This document shows positions 1 through 7,206 of a stretch of 17,198 bases of DNA, piece by piece (the stretch's first letter is position 1; each line of letters begins with the position of its first letter). The DNA is taken from assembly GCA_035500775.1 (NCBI GenBank), contig DATJWY010000237.1:1-17198 (forward strand), written 5' to 3'. The position numbers and the translations under genes were made by a program. A model generated the notes under the pieces. It was not told the DNA's origin and did not search any database. It worked only from the letters and a program-made list of their open reading frames with translations. Origin of the DNA: DATJWY01 sp035500775 (GTDB taxonomy: Bacteria > Pseudomonadota > Alphaproteobacteria > Acetobacterales > Acetobacteraceae).

Positions 1-39
1 CAGGGCGATCACGCCGGGGGTGTCACGCGTGGCCGCCAT
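1..39 (-). CDS. N-terminal end of a leftward gene, cut by the window edge (possibly isoprenylcysteine carboxyl methyltransferase family)
   Basis: Only the first 13 codons lie in the window, reading MAATRDTPGVIAL on the - strand from an ATG at 39. A purine-rich GGGAGAGG stretch lies a few bases upstream of the ATG (around 47-54) and is a good ribosome binding site, which is the main support for a real start. The 'TPGVIA' string near the N-terminus resembles the start of isoprenylcysteine carboxyl methyltransferase-family membrane proteins, but 13 residues are too few for assignment, so the family is a guess. Confidence 0.4.
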   Translation of the reverse strand, partial: MAATRDTPGVIAL

Positions 40-362
40 GGCTTGCCTCTCCCTGTGCATGGAGCCGTGGATGGCGCGGCGCGCAGGATGCGGCCGACGC
101 CATTCTGATGGAATTGATTGCGAAAGACATCATTCGGAAAACTCGAGGCGATGTCCTCAGCTTCTGCGGACAGGATCATCACGGGCAAGGTCGCAAATAC
201 GGGCAAGGTCGCAAATGGTGATACTCCGCGGCGGTTATCCAGACCGGTCAAGATTTCGTTGAGAAGCGATGCACAAGGGGGCAGTGCTTGCGCTGACGTT
301 TGAGGTCATGTGAAACGCGGATGCCAGAGGCGGGCCAAAAACAGTAACAGACTAGAATAGTT
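40..362. other. Intergenic stretch, no recognisable gene
   Basis: About 320 bases between the start of the leftward edge gene and the HAF-repeat fragment. Short open frames exist on both strands, but none has a convincing start, family resemblance or codon pattern. It holds a perfect 18-bp tandem duplication at 181-216. From about 300 onward the base composition becomes clearly more AT-rich than the rest of the window, continuing into the next feature. Confidence 0.4.
181..216. repeat. Perfect 18-bp tandem duplication
   Basis: The unit ACGGGCAAGGTCGCAAAT occurs twice back to back (181-198 and 199-216) without mismatch. Two copies only, so it is not a CRISPR-like or long satellite array. It looks like a recent slippage or duplication event in non-coding sequence. 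Confidence 0.9.
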
Positions 363-1067
363 TTGTTTTCCGAAAAGAGCCTCTTGCGAAAATGGCAAAG
401 GTGGAAAACACGAAAAAATAAAACGAATGCAGATCATTTGCAAAAACATTTTGGTTTTACAACCGTGGATGCGCCAGGCAGAGATGGGTCTAGCGTAGCA
501 ATCAATAATGGTGGAAATATTATCGGACAATATTTTAATGTGACAGGTTCGCCGGGGCAGCATGCCTTCATTTATGACAAGGGCACCCTCACGACCATCG
601 ACGTGTCAGGCGCTTTCAACACACTTGTCGCCCAAATCAACGATTCCGGCGAGGTTGTCGGATACACCGCCTCCTATCACGGCTACTCCAGGCACGGTTT
701 TATTTACGACAAGGGCACCTTCACCACCATCGATGCGCCGGGCGCTAACTTCGTCGGTACCTCAGTTGTCGGGATCAACAATCATGGCGAGGTTGTCGGA
801 AACTATACCAGCGGCGGCGGCGAGCATGGCTACCTTTACCACAAGGGTGCCTTCACCATCATTGACGTGTCAGGCGCTGCCAGCACCGCTGTCTCTGGAA
901 TAAACAACCGCGGGGAGATTGTCGGAAATTACATCGATAATGGATACAAAAGTCACGGCTTCATTTATGATCTTGGATGTCGCCGCCGGCCCCTCGCTTG
1001 CGCCCCCGTCCTCGGCGCCGTTGAAGCGCACCTCAACCCGGTGCCAGTTCATCGCGCCGCAAGTTGA
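363..1067 (+). CDS. HAF-repeat (extracellular repeat) protein, apparently truncated at both ends
   Basis: The predicted 234-residue product consists mainly of a repeat of about 40 residues: 'HGFIYDKGTFTTIDAPGA' followed by a 'GINNHGEVVGNY'-like half. About four copies run from residue 30 to 200, matching the HAF family of extracellular repeat proteins, whose function is poorly known. The frame has no ATG; it opens only at a TTG (363) without a signal peptide, although family members are usually exported. After 'HGFIYD' (ending at 971) the fifth repeat breaks off and is replaced by about 30 unrelated Arg/Pro/Ala-rich residues. The repeat part is clearly richer in A+T than neighbouring genes. 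I read it as a fragment of a horizontally acquired or rearranged gene, probably a pseudogene. Confidence 0.55.
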   Translation: MFSEKSLLRKWQRWKTRKNKTNADHLQKHFGFTTVDAPGRDGSSVAINNGGNIIGQYFNVTGSPGQHAFIYDKGTLTTIDVSGAFNTLVAQINDSGEVVGYTASYHGYSRHGFIYDKGTFTTIDAPGANFVGTSVVGINNHGEVVGNYTSGGGEHGYLYHKGAFTIIDVSGAASTAVSGINNRGEIVGNYIDNGYKSHGFIYDLGCRRRPLACAPVLGAVEAHLNPVPVHRAAS

Positions 1068-1109
1068 GCCCGCTCAAACAGGCTCTAATCTGCCATTCCC
1101 CACTTGACC
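972..1109. other. Non-HAF sequence after a rearrangement breakpoint
   Basis: From about 972 the sequence switches from AT-richer HAF repeats to GC-rich DNA in which no intact gene is recognisable. A short - strand frame (starting near 1052) exists but runs through the breakpoint into the HAF gene in antisense, so it is not a real gene. The stretch may be the relic of an insertion sequence or of the gene that once lay downstream of the GMC oxidoreductase; I could not identify it. Confidence 0.35.
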
Positions 1110-1199
1110 CTACGCCGATTTCTGCTTGTACCGGTTGAGTAGTTCGAGCGCGTCATCGAGGCGCGCATATGCGGTGCCAGCATTTGGCTGGGTATTCAT
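1110..1199 (-). CDS. 29-residue ORF overlapping the GMC oxidoreductase stop codon (ATGA)
   Basis: On the - strand the TGA of the GMC oxidoreductase (1198-1196) overlaps an ATG (1199-1197) in an ATGA arrangement typical of translational coupling. The frame reads MNTQPNAGTAYARLDDALEL and nine more residues ending KQKSA, then TAG at 1112-1110. A short helix-like segment (LDDALELLNRYKQK) is the only visible feature. It resembles no family I know. It could be a genuine small protein, the stub of a longer gene cut by the rearrangement near 972, or chance. Confidence 0.3.
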   Translation of the reverse strand: MNTQPNAGTAYARLDDALELLNRYKQKSA

Positions 1200-2854
1200 A
1201 GGGCTTTCCTCTGTTCGGCGTTCCGGGCGTCGGCGCGCATCCACTCGGCCGCCCGTTCGGCGATCATGATTGTGGGGGCGTTGGTAGTGCCGCCGATCAG
1301 GGTTGGCATCACCGAGGCGTCAACCACGCGCAAGCCGGTGATGCCATGCACGCGAAGCTGCGGGTCAACCACGGCCATCGGGTCCGTGCCCATTTTGCAC
1401 GTGCCGACAGGGTGGTAGATCGTGTCCGCGCGGGCGCGGATATTTTGCAGCAGGTCTTCGTCGTCGTCGTCGTCGTTGATGTTGACGTTGACGTTGACGT
1501 TGACGGGGTAGATTTCCTCGAGGCGGTACTTGGCCAGGGCCCGCGCGTTGAGAATTTTATGCAGCTGCTTGGCCCCCGCGAGTATGCCGGCGACATCGTC
1601 GGGGTGCGACAGGAATTTGGGATCGATGCGTGGCGGCGACAGCGGGTTGGCGTCGTTCAGCCCAACCTCCCCACGGCTCCTCGGGCGCAGTACGCAGACA
1701 TGGCACGAGAAGCCATAGCCCATATGCAGCTTGCGGGCGTGGTCATCGACAATGGCAATGACGAAATACAGTTGCAGATCCGGCCGGTCGAGGCCGGGCG
1801 CCGACTTGATGAAGGCTCCTCCCTCGGCAAAAGGCGTTGCCACCATGCCCTTGCCGGTTTTCCGCCATTCGAGCATTGCCCGGACAAGGTTGACAGCCCC
1901 CGCCGCCCCAAGGCCGAAAAGATCGGTCTCCTGCGACTTGTAGCTGATGATGAAATCAAGTTGGTCCTGCAGGTTCTTGCCAACGCCGGGCAGCGGATGT
2001 TGCACCGCGATGCCATGAGCCGATAGCTCAGCGGGATCGCCGATCCCGGAGAGCATCAGCAGCTGCGGTGAATTGAAGGTCCCGCCGGCCAGCACGACTT
2101 CGCGCCTGGCTGTGATGATTTCGCGCTGCCCGTTGCGCAGAACCTCCACGCCCGTGGCGCGCCCGTTCTCGAGCACGATCCGCAACGCCTGCGTGTGCGT
2201 CAGCACTTTCAGGTTGGGGCGGTCGAGATATGGATGCAGGTAAGCGGCGGCGGCGGAGCAGCGTTCGCCGTTGCGGGCGCCGCCGTGAAACTGGGTGACC
2301 TGATAGAGGCCCACCCCTTCCTGCTCGGGGCCGTTGAAGTCGTCGTTGCGCGGAATGCCGCACTCCACGGCGGCCTCGATGAAGGCCAGGGAGATCGGGC
2401 GCGGGCTCTGCTGTTCAGAAACCTGCAGCAGGCCGTTTCCGCCATGGAGTGCGCTTTCCCCGCGCTGGTTGCCCTCCGAGCGTTTGAAGTAAGGCAGAAC
2501 CTCGTCGAATGACCATCCAGCGGCGCCGAGGCGGACCCAGTCGTCATAATCGGAGCGATGGCCGCGAATATACAGCATCGCATTGATGGCGCTTGAGCCG
2601 CCCAGACATTTGCCACGGGGTTGATATCCTCGCCGCCCGTTCAGGCCTGGCTGGGGGACGGTTTCGTAGGCATAGTTGTTGATTTTCGGCCGGCCGGAAA
2701 TCATGGCAACGGTGCCCATAGGCGCTCGTACCAGTATGCTTTGCCCTGCTCCGCCGGCCTCCAGCAGGCAGACCTGTATGGCCGGATCCTCGCTCAACCG
2801 CCCGGTGAGAGTGGCACCGCCCGAACCGCCGCCTACGATCACGTAGTCAAACAT
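1196..2854 (-). CDS. GMC-family FAD-dependent oxidoreductase (choline/alcohol dehydrogenase-like)
   Basis: A 552-residue flavoprotein predicted to oxidise an alcohol substrate that cannot be named from sequence. The start chosen is the ATG at 2854, giving MFDYVIVGGGSGG with the FAD-binding GxGxxG at residues 8-13; an upstream in-frame ATG at 2896 would add 14 atypical residues. GMC signature 1 (GKCLGGSSAINAM) lies at about 81-93 and signature 2 (GTFNSPQLLMLSGIG) in the middle. The C-terminal catalytic pair is His481 in 'YHPVGTCKM' and Asn525 in 'GGTTNAPTIM'. Length is normal for AlkJ/BetA-type enzymes. Odd: residues 451-465 are VNVNVNVNIN followed by five Asp, encoded by a microsatellite just ahead of the catalytic His region. 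It lies downstream of the SnoaL-like gene on the same strand and ends in an ATGA overlap with a 29-residue ORF. Confidence 0.92.
   Translation of the reverse strand: MFDYVIVGGGSGGATLTGRLSEDPAIQVCLLEAGGAGQSILVRAPMGTVAMISGRPKINNYAYETVPQPGLNGRRGYQPRGKCLGGSSAINAMLYIRGHRSDYDDWVRLGAAGWSFDEVLPYFKRSEGNQRGESALHGGNGLLQVSEQQSPRPISLAFIEAAVECGIPRNDDFNGPEQEGVGLYQVTQFHGGARNGERCSAAAAYLHPYLDRPNLKVLTHTQALRIVLENGRATGVEVLRNGQREIITARREVVLAGGTFNSPQLLMLSGIGDPAELSAHGIAVQHPLPGVGKNLQDQLDFIISYKSQETDLFGLGAAGAVNLVRAMLEWRKTGKGMVATPFAEGGAFIKSAPGLDRPDLQLYFVIAIVDDHARKLHMGYGFSCHVCVLRPRSRGEVGLNDANPLSPPRIDPKFLSHPDDVAGILAGAKQLHKILNARALAKYRLEEIYPVNVNVNVNINDDDDDEDLLQNIRARADTIYHPVGTCKMGTDPMAVVDPQLRVHGITGLRVVDASVMPTLIGGTTNAPTIMIAERAAEWMRADARNAEQRKAL
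1458..1504. repeat. In-frame microsatellite in the GMC gene: (TCG)n trinucleotide plus five GTTGAY hexamers
   Basis: On the + strand a TCG tract (about 1458-1476) runs into GTTGAT followed by four perfect GTTGAC units (1475-1504). In the coding direction this gives Val-Asn four times, Ile-Asn, then five Asp. Both repeat lengths are multiples of three, so slippage would change protein length without a frameshift. Related enzymes normally have a short linker of ordinary composition here, so the tract looks like a local expansion. Confidence 0.9.
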
Positions 2855-3044
2855 AACGCTGAATGCCTCGGTGTCTCGGTGGAAGTGCTGCTGCACTGCA
2901 GCGCGCCCGACGCGCCGGAAGAGCTGCGCGGCCGTGCGGCAGCACTTCCACCTTCAAAGGCTTGCCTTTGGCGGGAGGGGCGGAATTCCTGGCCTCTGCT
3001 TCGTTCCGAACCATCCCCCGCTGTGAGCGTTCTTCGGTGCTCTG
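2855..3044. other. Intergenic region with a long inverted repeat between the SnoaL-like gene and the GMC gene
   Basis: Both flanking genes point left. GGTGGAAGTGCTGC (2878-2891) is repeated in perfect inversion as GCAGCACTTCCACC (2939-2952), with a 47-nt GC-rich spacer that can pair further. A second small hairpin, CAAAGGC-TT-GCCTTTG (2955-2970), resembles the second hairpin of the intergenic elements elsewhere in the window. The structure could form in the GMC mRNA leader or act as a terminator after the SnoaL-like gene; there is no T-run after it. Confidence 0.75.
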
Positions 3045-3389
3045 CTAAGCGTCCCAGACCTGCACGTTGGTTTGCCGCTTGATGCGTCCCTCGGTCACTT
3101 CGGCCATGGCCGAGCAGAAGACCCTGGCGCCATTGGGGTATGAACAGGCCTCGGTGAACGCCAGATGCGCGTCATCCGACATCCCATCGACGATCTCGTG
3201 TTTCATGTCCCGGCTGCAGAGCTCCTCATAATAGGCCTTGATCGCCTCCCGGCCGGAGATGGTGCGCGGCTTGCTCGGAGGTTCGTCGCGGCTCATGACA
3301 ATGAGAGTCGCGTCATCGGCGTAGAGGTTCGAGAGCGCGCGTGCATCCCGGCCCTCGATGGCGTGTTTCACCAGGTCTATGTCGAGCAT
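3045..3389 (-). CDS. SnoaL-like / nuclear transport factor 2-fold protein
   Basis: A 114-residue protein starting at the ATG at 3389 (MLDIDLVKHAIEGRDARAL), which has an AGGA motif about a dozen bases upstream; an in-frame upstream start at 3437 would add 16 residues that look like translated leader. The pattern of an N-terminal helix, 'LSNLYADDATLIVM', a 'ISGREAIKAYYEEL' helix and a C-terminal strand ending 'RQTNVQVWDA' is that of the SnoaL-like NTF2 fold (small cone-shaped proteins that act as isomerases, hydrolases or binding domains). The specific role is unknown. It lies upstream of the GMC oxidoreductase on the same strand, so the two may share function, though 190 bases and an inverted repeat separate them. 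Confidence 0.75.
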   Translation of the reverse strand: MLDIDLVKHAIEGRDARALSNLYADDATLIVMSRDEPPSKPRTISGREAIKAYYEELCSRDMKHEIVDGMSDDAHLAFTEACSYPNGARVFCSAMAEVTEGRIKRQTNVQVWDA

Positions 3390-3879
3390 GGGGGCTGTTT
3401 CCTGTCTGTCCGCTGTATTGGCCGCGGATGAAGGCACGAGCCTGAAACGCGGTTGCCCGCGACGGGTTGAGGCAATCGCGGAAAGATCCCGGCGAGAGCT
3501 GTTTTATCGGGATCATGAGGTGCTCGTAGGGCGTTCCGGCCCCCATCACGTAAGGCCGTGATGTGTCGAGGGCGGGGTTCTTGGGATAACCGGGCATGTT
3601 CTTGACGGCGGGGCCGACGACCATCACGTGCGGCCCGGTCGCGACCCAGTGATTCCCGGGTTCCGGTCCCTTCGCATACGAGTTGGTGTTGCTGGCATCG
3701 GAATCCCCTGCCAGCATGGCCGTGAAGCCCACCTTGTCCGGCGGCGTGCCATGCGTCATCCAGGCATGCGCCCACTCCATCGCGTTCTGGTCCAGGCACA
3801 TCGGGTCCGGCCCCGGGGTTGTCGGGGTTGATGCTTCTCGCAAGCTTGCCTGCATGCCCGAAAGGCAGGAGCGGGACAC
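3313..3879 (-). pseudogene. Truncated and probably frameshifted conserved hypothetical gene
   Basis: The conserved part lies between about 3831 and 3502 and contains 'DPMCLDQNAMEWAHAW', 'GFTAMLAGDSDASNTN', 'HWVATGPHVMVVGPA' and 'PYVMGAGTPYEHLMIPIK'. I recall these motifs from exported conserved hypothetical proteins of unknown function in Proteobacteria, which usually begin with a signal peptide and end near the 'HLMIP' motif. Here the first 16 residues before the conserved part are unrelated and carry no signal peptide, so the 5' end is missing. After 'IPIK' the frame runs on for about 60 atypical residues and overlaps the start of the SnoaL-like gene by some 77 bases, so the 3' end also looks damaged. 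It lies just after the HdeD-like gene on the same strand. Family identification is from memory of motifs and is moderate at best. Confidence 0.5.
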
Positions 3880-3900
3880 TCTGGCGGCCTGACCTTCCTG

Positions 3901-4488
3901 TTATCCCAAAGCTTCCTTCCGCGCGGCCAATGCCATGGAGATGAGTGCGGCACCGCCGAAGAGCAAATCGATGCCAACGAGCAGGCCAAGCGCCCAGATA
4001 AGCGTTCCTGGCATACCGGAGATGATGATAGCCGCGAGAATGAGATCGATCACGCCGTTTGCCATGATCCATTCCCACTTGCCCGAGAGTTCCCGGCGAT
4101 GGGCGATGGCGAGGACGATCATCAGAATGCCGTCGATAATGAAGAACGCGATCATGACAAAGGTCAGGGTCACCAGACCTTGCAGTGGACTCCATAGCAA
4201 CACGCCGCCGACGATCAGCGCCAGGAGCGCCGAAAGCAGCGACCAGCCAAATCCCGGAGCCTGCCTCGCCCTGAGAGTGGAGACGAGGCCGACAACCCCC
4301 GCGATCAGGAACAGCCAACCCAGGAAAACCGTGGTTGCCAAGCCTGCCAATGGTGGGAGAATGATCGCGGCAAGGCCAAGCACGCATAAAATGATGCCCT
4401 CAACCAAAGACAGGCCCCAGTGGTCATGGAGCCACCGCTTCAGGGCAGCTGACATTTGGGCATCGGCCGATGGCTGCGTTGGCAACAC
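3901..4488 (-). CDS. hdeD: HdeD family acid-resistance membrane protein
   Basis: A protein of about 195 residues with six hydrophobic segments, for example 'LSLVEGIILCVLGLAAIILP', 'FLGWLFLIAGVVGLVSTL' and 'LLSALLALIVGGVLLW'. This is the layout of HdeD/DUF308 inner-membrane proteins, linked in E. coli to acid resistance at high cell density. The start is decided by a strong AAAGGAGG (revcomp of about 4495-4502) six bases before a GTG at 4488; a TTG at 4485 is equally in frame, while the first ATG (4455, MSAALKRWLHDHWG) has no ribosome binding site. The role in this organism is inferred from the family only. Confidence 0.82.
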   Translation of the reverse strand: MLPTQPSADAQMSAALKRWLHDHWGLSLVEGIILCVLGLAAIILPPLAGLATTVFLGWLFLIAGVVGLVSTLRARQAPGFGWSLLSALLALIVGGVLLWSPLQGLVTLTFVMIAFFIIDGILMIVLAIAHRRELSGKWEWIMANGVIDLILAAIIISGMPGTLIWALGLLVGIDLLFGGAALISMALAARKEALG

Positions 4489-4936
4489 GACGTGCCTCCT
4501 TTGTATCCGACTATGGTTCCAGGCATCTGGCCACCATCGCTCCGCACGCGATGCCCGCGCCAGCGGTTGAAATACGCGCTGCTGGCGATGGCTTACTGCT
4601 TGGAGAGCTTCATTTCCGCGGCGATGTCCTTGGCTCGCTGCCTGCCCATGGTGCATGCCCGCGGGCAGCACGCAAAACAAAGATATCATCTCGCAGGTAT
4701 TTGCCCGAGCCATCGCCATGGGGCGACGCGTTCTTGCATCGGGCACAGGCTTCGGGGAGGCCGGGCGCCACGCCCAGGCCCAGGGCAAAGATCTGTCCGT
4801 GTTCCCCCTGCGCCTCGCGACCGTTTCGAATCAGACTCTTGGGTCAGGCTCGCTGAAACCGGCCTTTGGCCGAGGGGCACGCGCGCACGCCCCCCCTGGC
4901 CCGCATGCGGATGGGGACAGGTCCTGCATATCCCCC
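4489..4936. other. Intergenic region, no recognisable gene
   Basis: About 450 bases between the divergent hdeD-like gene and the SRP RNA promoter. Open frames on both strands are short or of unnatural composition, and none resembles a known family. Visible structure: a CCGCATGCGG palindrome (4901-4910), and CATGCGGAT (4904-4912) repeated in inversion as ATCCGCATG (4952-4960), the second arm falling in the spacer of the proposed ffs promoter. Confidence 0.4.
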
Positions 4937-4965
4937 TTGCCCCCGATCCGAATCCGCATGATATG
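4937..4965 (+). promoter_or_regulatory. Candidate sigma-70-type promoter of the SRP RNA
   Basis: TTGCCC (4937-4942) and GATATG (4960-4965) are separated by 17 bases, and the -10 box ends about 7 bases before the predicted 5' end of the SRP RNA stem. Spacing fits well but the hexamers are only partial matches, so this is a reasoned guess. Confidence 0.35.
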
Positions 4966-4971
4966 GTGCCC

Positions 4972-5072
4972 CTGGGAGGTCGGCGGCGGACGGGCGCCTC
5001 GCCAACCCGGTCAGGTCCGGAAGGAAGCAGCCGCAACGAGTTATCGCTCGGGTCGTTGTTCCGGCCTCCCAC
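4972..5072 (+). ncRNA. ffs: Small bacterial signal recognition particle RNA (4.5S RNA)
   Basis: The core GTCAGGTCCGGAAGGAAGC (5010-5028) is the near-invariant SRP RNA domain IV with its GGAA tetraloop, which binds the Ffh protein. The flanks close a long hairpin: TGGGAGG at 4973-4979 pairs with CCTCCCA at 5065-5071, and inner segments also pair. The length of about 100 nt is that of the small gammaproteobacterial/alphaproteobacterial type without an Alu domain. Its place directly upstream of dnaX-ybaB-recR is a familiar alphaproteobacterial order. Ends are estimated from the pairing and may be off by a few bases. Confidence 0.93.
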
Positions 5073-5172
5073 CCCGTGATGTTTGTCTCCATCGGCGCCG
5101 CTTGCGTGTGGCCACGCCCGGCGGCGCCGGGACGCGAAAAGGCCGCCGCGGCGGCAGGAGCCGGCGCCGCGC

Positions 5173-7206
5173 ATGTCCGCCTTGTCCGAAGACGAAGATT
5201 TGCCCGCGCCCCCGCCCGAAGGCCCCGGCCTGTTCGGGGACGCGCCGCCCGCCCCCGCATCGCAGGCCGCGGCGCCGGGGGCCGCCTCGCCCTACCGGGT
5301 GCTGGCGCGCAAATACCGCCCCACCACCTTCGACGACATGATCGGCCAGGAGGCGCTGGTGCGCATCCTGCGCAACGCCTTCGCCACCGGCCGCGTCGCC
5401 CACGCCTTCATGCTCACCGGGGTGCGCGGCGTCGGCAAGACCACCACCGCCCGCATCATCGCCCGCGCCCTGAACTGCGTCGGGCCGGACGGCAAGGGCG
5501 GCCCCACCGCTGATCCCTGCGGCGTCTGCCCGAACTGCGTCGCCATCCTCGCCGACCGCCACCCGGACGTGGTGGAGATGGACGCCGCCTCCCGCACCGG
5601 CGTTGATGACGTGCGCGAGATCATCGAGGCGACGCGCTTCCGCCCGATGCAGGCGCGCACCAAGGTCTTCATCGTGGACGAGGTCCACATGCTCTCCCGC
5701 AACGCCTTCAACGCGTTGCTGAAGACGCTGGAAGAGCCGCCGCCGCACGTTAAATTCGTCTTCGCCACCACCGAGCTGCGCAAGGTGCCGGTGACGGTGC
5801 TGTCGCGCTGCCAGCGTTTCGACCTGCGCCGCGTCTCGGTGGCGGAGCTGGCGGCGCATTTCGGCCGCATCGCCGAGCGGGAGGGCGTGCCGATCGCGCG
5901 CGAGGCGCTGGAGATGGTCGCCCGCGCCGCCGACGGCTCGGTGCGCGACGGCCTCTCCCTGCTCGATCAGGCGATCGCCCAGGGCGTGGTGGAACCGGCC
6001 GCGGAAACCGGCGGGGAGGCGGGCACGATCACCGCCGCCGCCGTCGCCGACATGCTCGGCCTCGCCGATCGCGCAGTGGTGTTCGACCTGTTCGAGGCGG
6101 TGATGGCCGGAAAGCCGGCGGATGCGCTCGCCGTCACCGCGCGGGCGCATGAGCGCGGCGCCGATCTCGGCCTGTTGCTCGGCGACCTGCTGGAACTGAC
6201 CCATACGCTGACCCGGCTCAGGACCGTCCCCGCGCTCCGCGACAGCCCGGAACTGCCGGAGGCCGAGCGCACGCGCGGCGCGGCGCTGGCCGATACGCTT
6301 TCGATCCCGGTGCTCGGCCGCGCCTGGCAGATGCTGCTCAAGGGCGTGGCCGAGGTGGAGGCGGCGCCGGACCGGCGGGCCGCAGCGGAGATGGTGTTGA
6401 TCCGCCTCTGCTACGTCGCCGACATGCCGACGCCGGGCGATCTGGTGCGCCGTCTCGGCAATGGCGCCGCCCAGGCGGGCGCCATGCCGGCGGGCGCTTC
6501 CCCGGCAGGGGCCGGAGCGATGCGCGGCTCCGGCGGGCCAAGCGGGTTCGTGGAAGGGCCGGCCGCGGGCATGCAGGCCGTGCCGGGCGGCGGGGCCTCG
6601 CTCGCTCTCGCGGGCGGCGTGACCGCCATGACCGGCGCTGGCGGGTCGTCCTTTGCCGCATCCATGGGCGGCGAGGCGCGCGCCGTCGCCAATGGCGGCA
6701 CCGTGCTCGCCGCGCCCTTGCCGCCGCCCGCGCCGCGCCTCGCCAGTTTCCGCGACGTCGCCATGCTGGTGGCCGAGCAGAAGGAGGCGGTGTTGCACGG
6801 GCATTTGCTGCATTCCGTGCATCTCGTCCGCTTCGCGCCGCCGGTGATCGAGCTGCGGCCGCAGCCGGAGGCGCCGCGCGATCTCGCCCCCCGCCTCGCC
6901 GCCCTGTTGCATCGCGTCACCGGCACGCGCTGGACCATTGCGCTCTCCGCCGCGCCGGGCGAGAAGACGCTCGCCGAGCAGGGCAACGACGCCGATGCCG
7001 CGCGGCGCGAGGCGGCTGCCCGGCACCCACTGGTTTGTGCCATCATGGCGGCTTTCCCCGGCGCTACGCTCGATGCGGTGCACGATAGCACCGTGGATTT
7101 TTACGGCCTCGCGCCGGAGGCCGCCGACATCGCCCTGGGCGAGCCCGACATGCCGGAATTCGCGCCCCCGGACGCGGAACCCGCCGACTTTATGGAGGAT
7201 TTATGA
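5173..7206 (+). CDS. dnaX: DNA polymerase III subunits gamma and tau (clamp loader ATPase)
   Basis: A 677-residue AAA+ ATPase of the replicative clamp loader. After a Pro/Ala-rich leader the family starts at 'YRVLARKYRPTTFDDMIGQE' (41-60). Walker A is GVRGVGKT (83-90); the zinc module is Cys102, Cys116, Cys119 and Cys122; Walker B is VFIVDEVH (165-172); the SRC arginine-finger motif is at 211-213. The C-terminal third begins with a low-complexity Gly/Ala/Met-rich linker followed by a tau-type domain. The start at 5173 (GGAG upstream) is preferred over 5083, which would add 30 Arg/Pro-rich residues. No A-rich slippery heptamer of the E. coli kind is visible, so a separate gamma form is not predicted here. 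The stop overlaps ybaB in ATGA. Confidence 0.97.
   Translation: MSALSEDEDLPAPPPEGPGLFGDAPPAPASQAAAPGAASPYRVLARKYRPTTFDDMIGQEALVRILRNAFATGRVAHAFMLTGVRGVGKTTTARIIARALNCVGPDGKGGPTADPCGVCPNCVAILADRHPDVVEMDAASRTGVDDVREIIEATRFRPMQARTKVFIVDEVHMLSRNAFNALLKTLEEPPPHVKFVFATTELRKVPVTVLSRCQRFDLRRVSVAELAAHFGRIAEREGVPIAREALEMVARAADGSVRDGLSLLDQAIAQGVVEPAAETGGEAGTITAAAVADMLGLADRAVVFDLFEAVMAGKPADALAVTARAHERGADLGLLLGDLLELTHTLTRLRTVPALRDSPELPEAERTRGAALADTLSIPVLGRAWQMLLKGVAEVEAAPDRRAAAEMVLIRLCYVADMPTPGDLVRRLGNGAAQAGAMPAGASPAGAGAMRGSGGPSGFVEGPAAGMQAVPGGGASLALAGGVTAMTGAGGSSFAASMGGEARAVANGGTVLAAPLPPPAPRLASFRDVAMLVAEQKEAVLHGHLLHSVHLVRFAPPVIELRPQPEAPRDLAPRLAALLHRVTGTRWTIALSAAPGEKTLAEQGNDADAARREAAARHPLVCAIMAAFPGATLDAVHDSTVDFYGLAPEAADIALGEPDMPEFAPPDAEPADFMEDL

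Noticed and set aside
181..216. Tandem repeat considered as the start of a CRISPR array or iteron set
   Set aside because: Only two adjacent copies without spacers and no cas or rep gene nearby.
118..303. 61-codon open frame on the + strand near the left edge
   Set aside because: It needs a TTG start without a ribosome binding site, contains the tandem duplication, and resembles nothing known.
4620..4680. Small - strand frame with an MGRQRAKDIAAEMKLSKQ product in the hdeD-ffs gap
   Set aside because: Only 18 codons, without a ribosome binding site or family resemblance.
5041..7083. Long open frame of 680 codons on the - strand opposite dnaX
   Set aside because: It is antisense to an unmistakable dnaX; its His/Arg/Gly-rich product has no family resemblance and arises from GC-rich codon usage.
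5173..7206. Programmed frameshift producing a short gamma form of DnaX
   Set aside because: No A-rich slippery heptamer is visible in the region after the ATPase domain.
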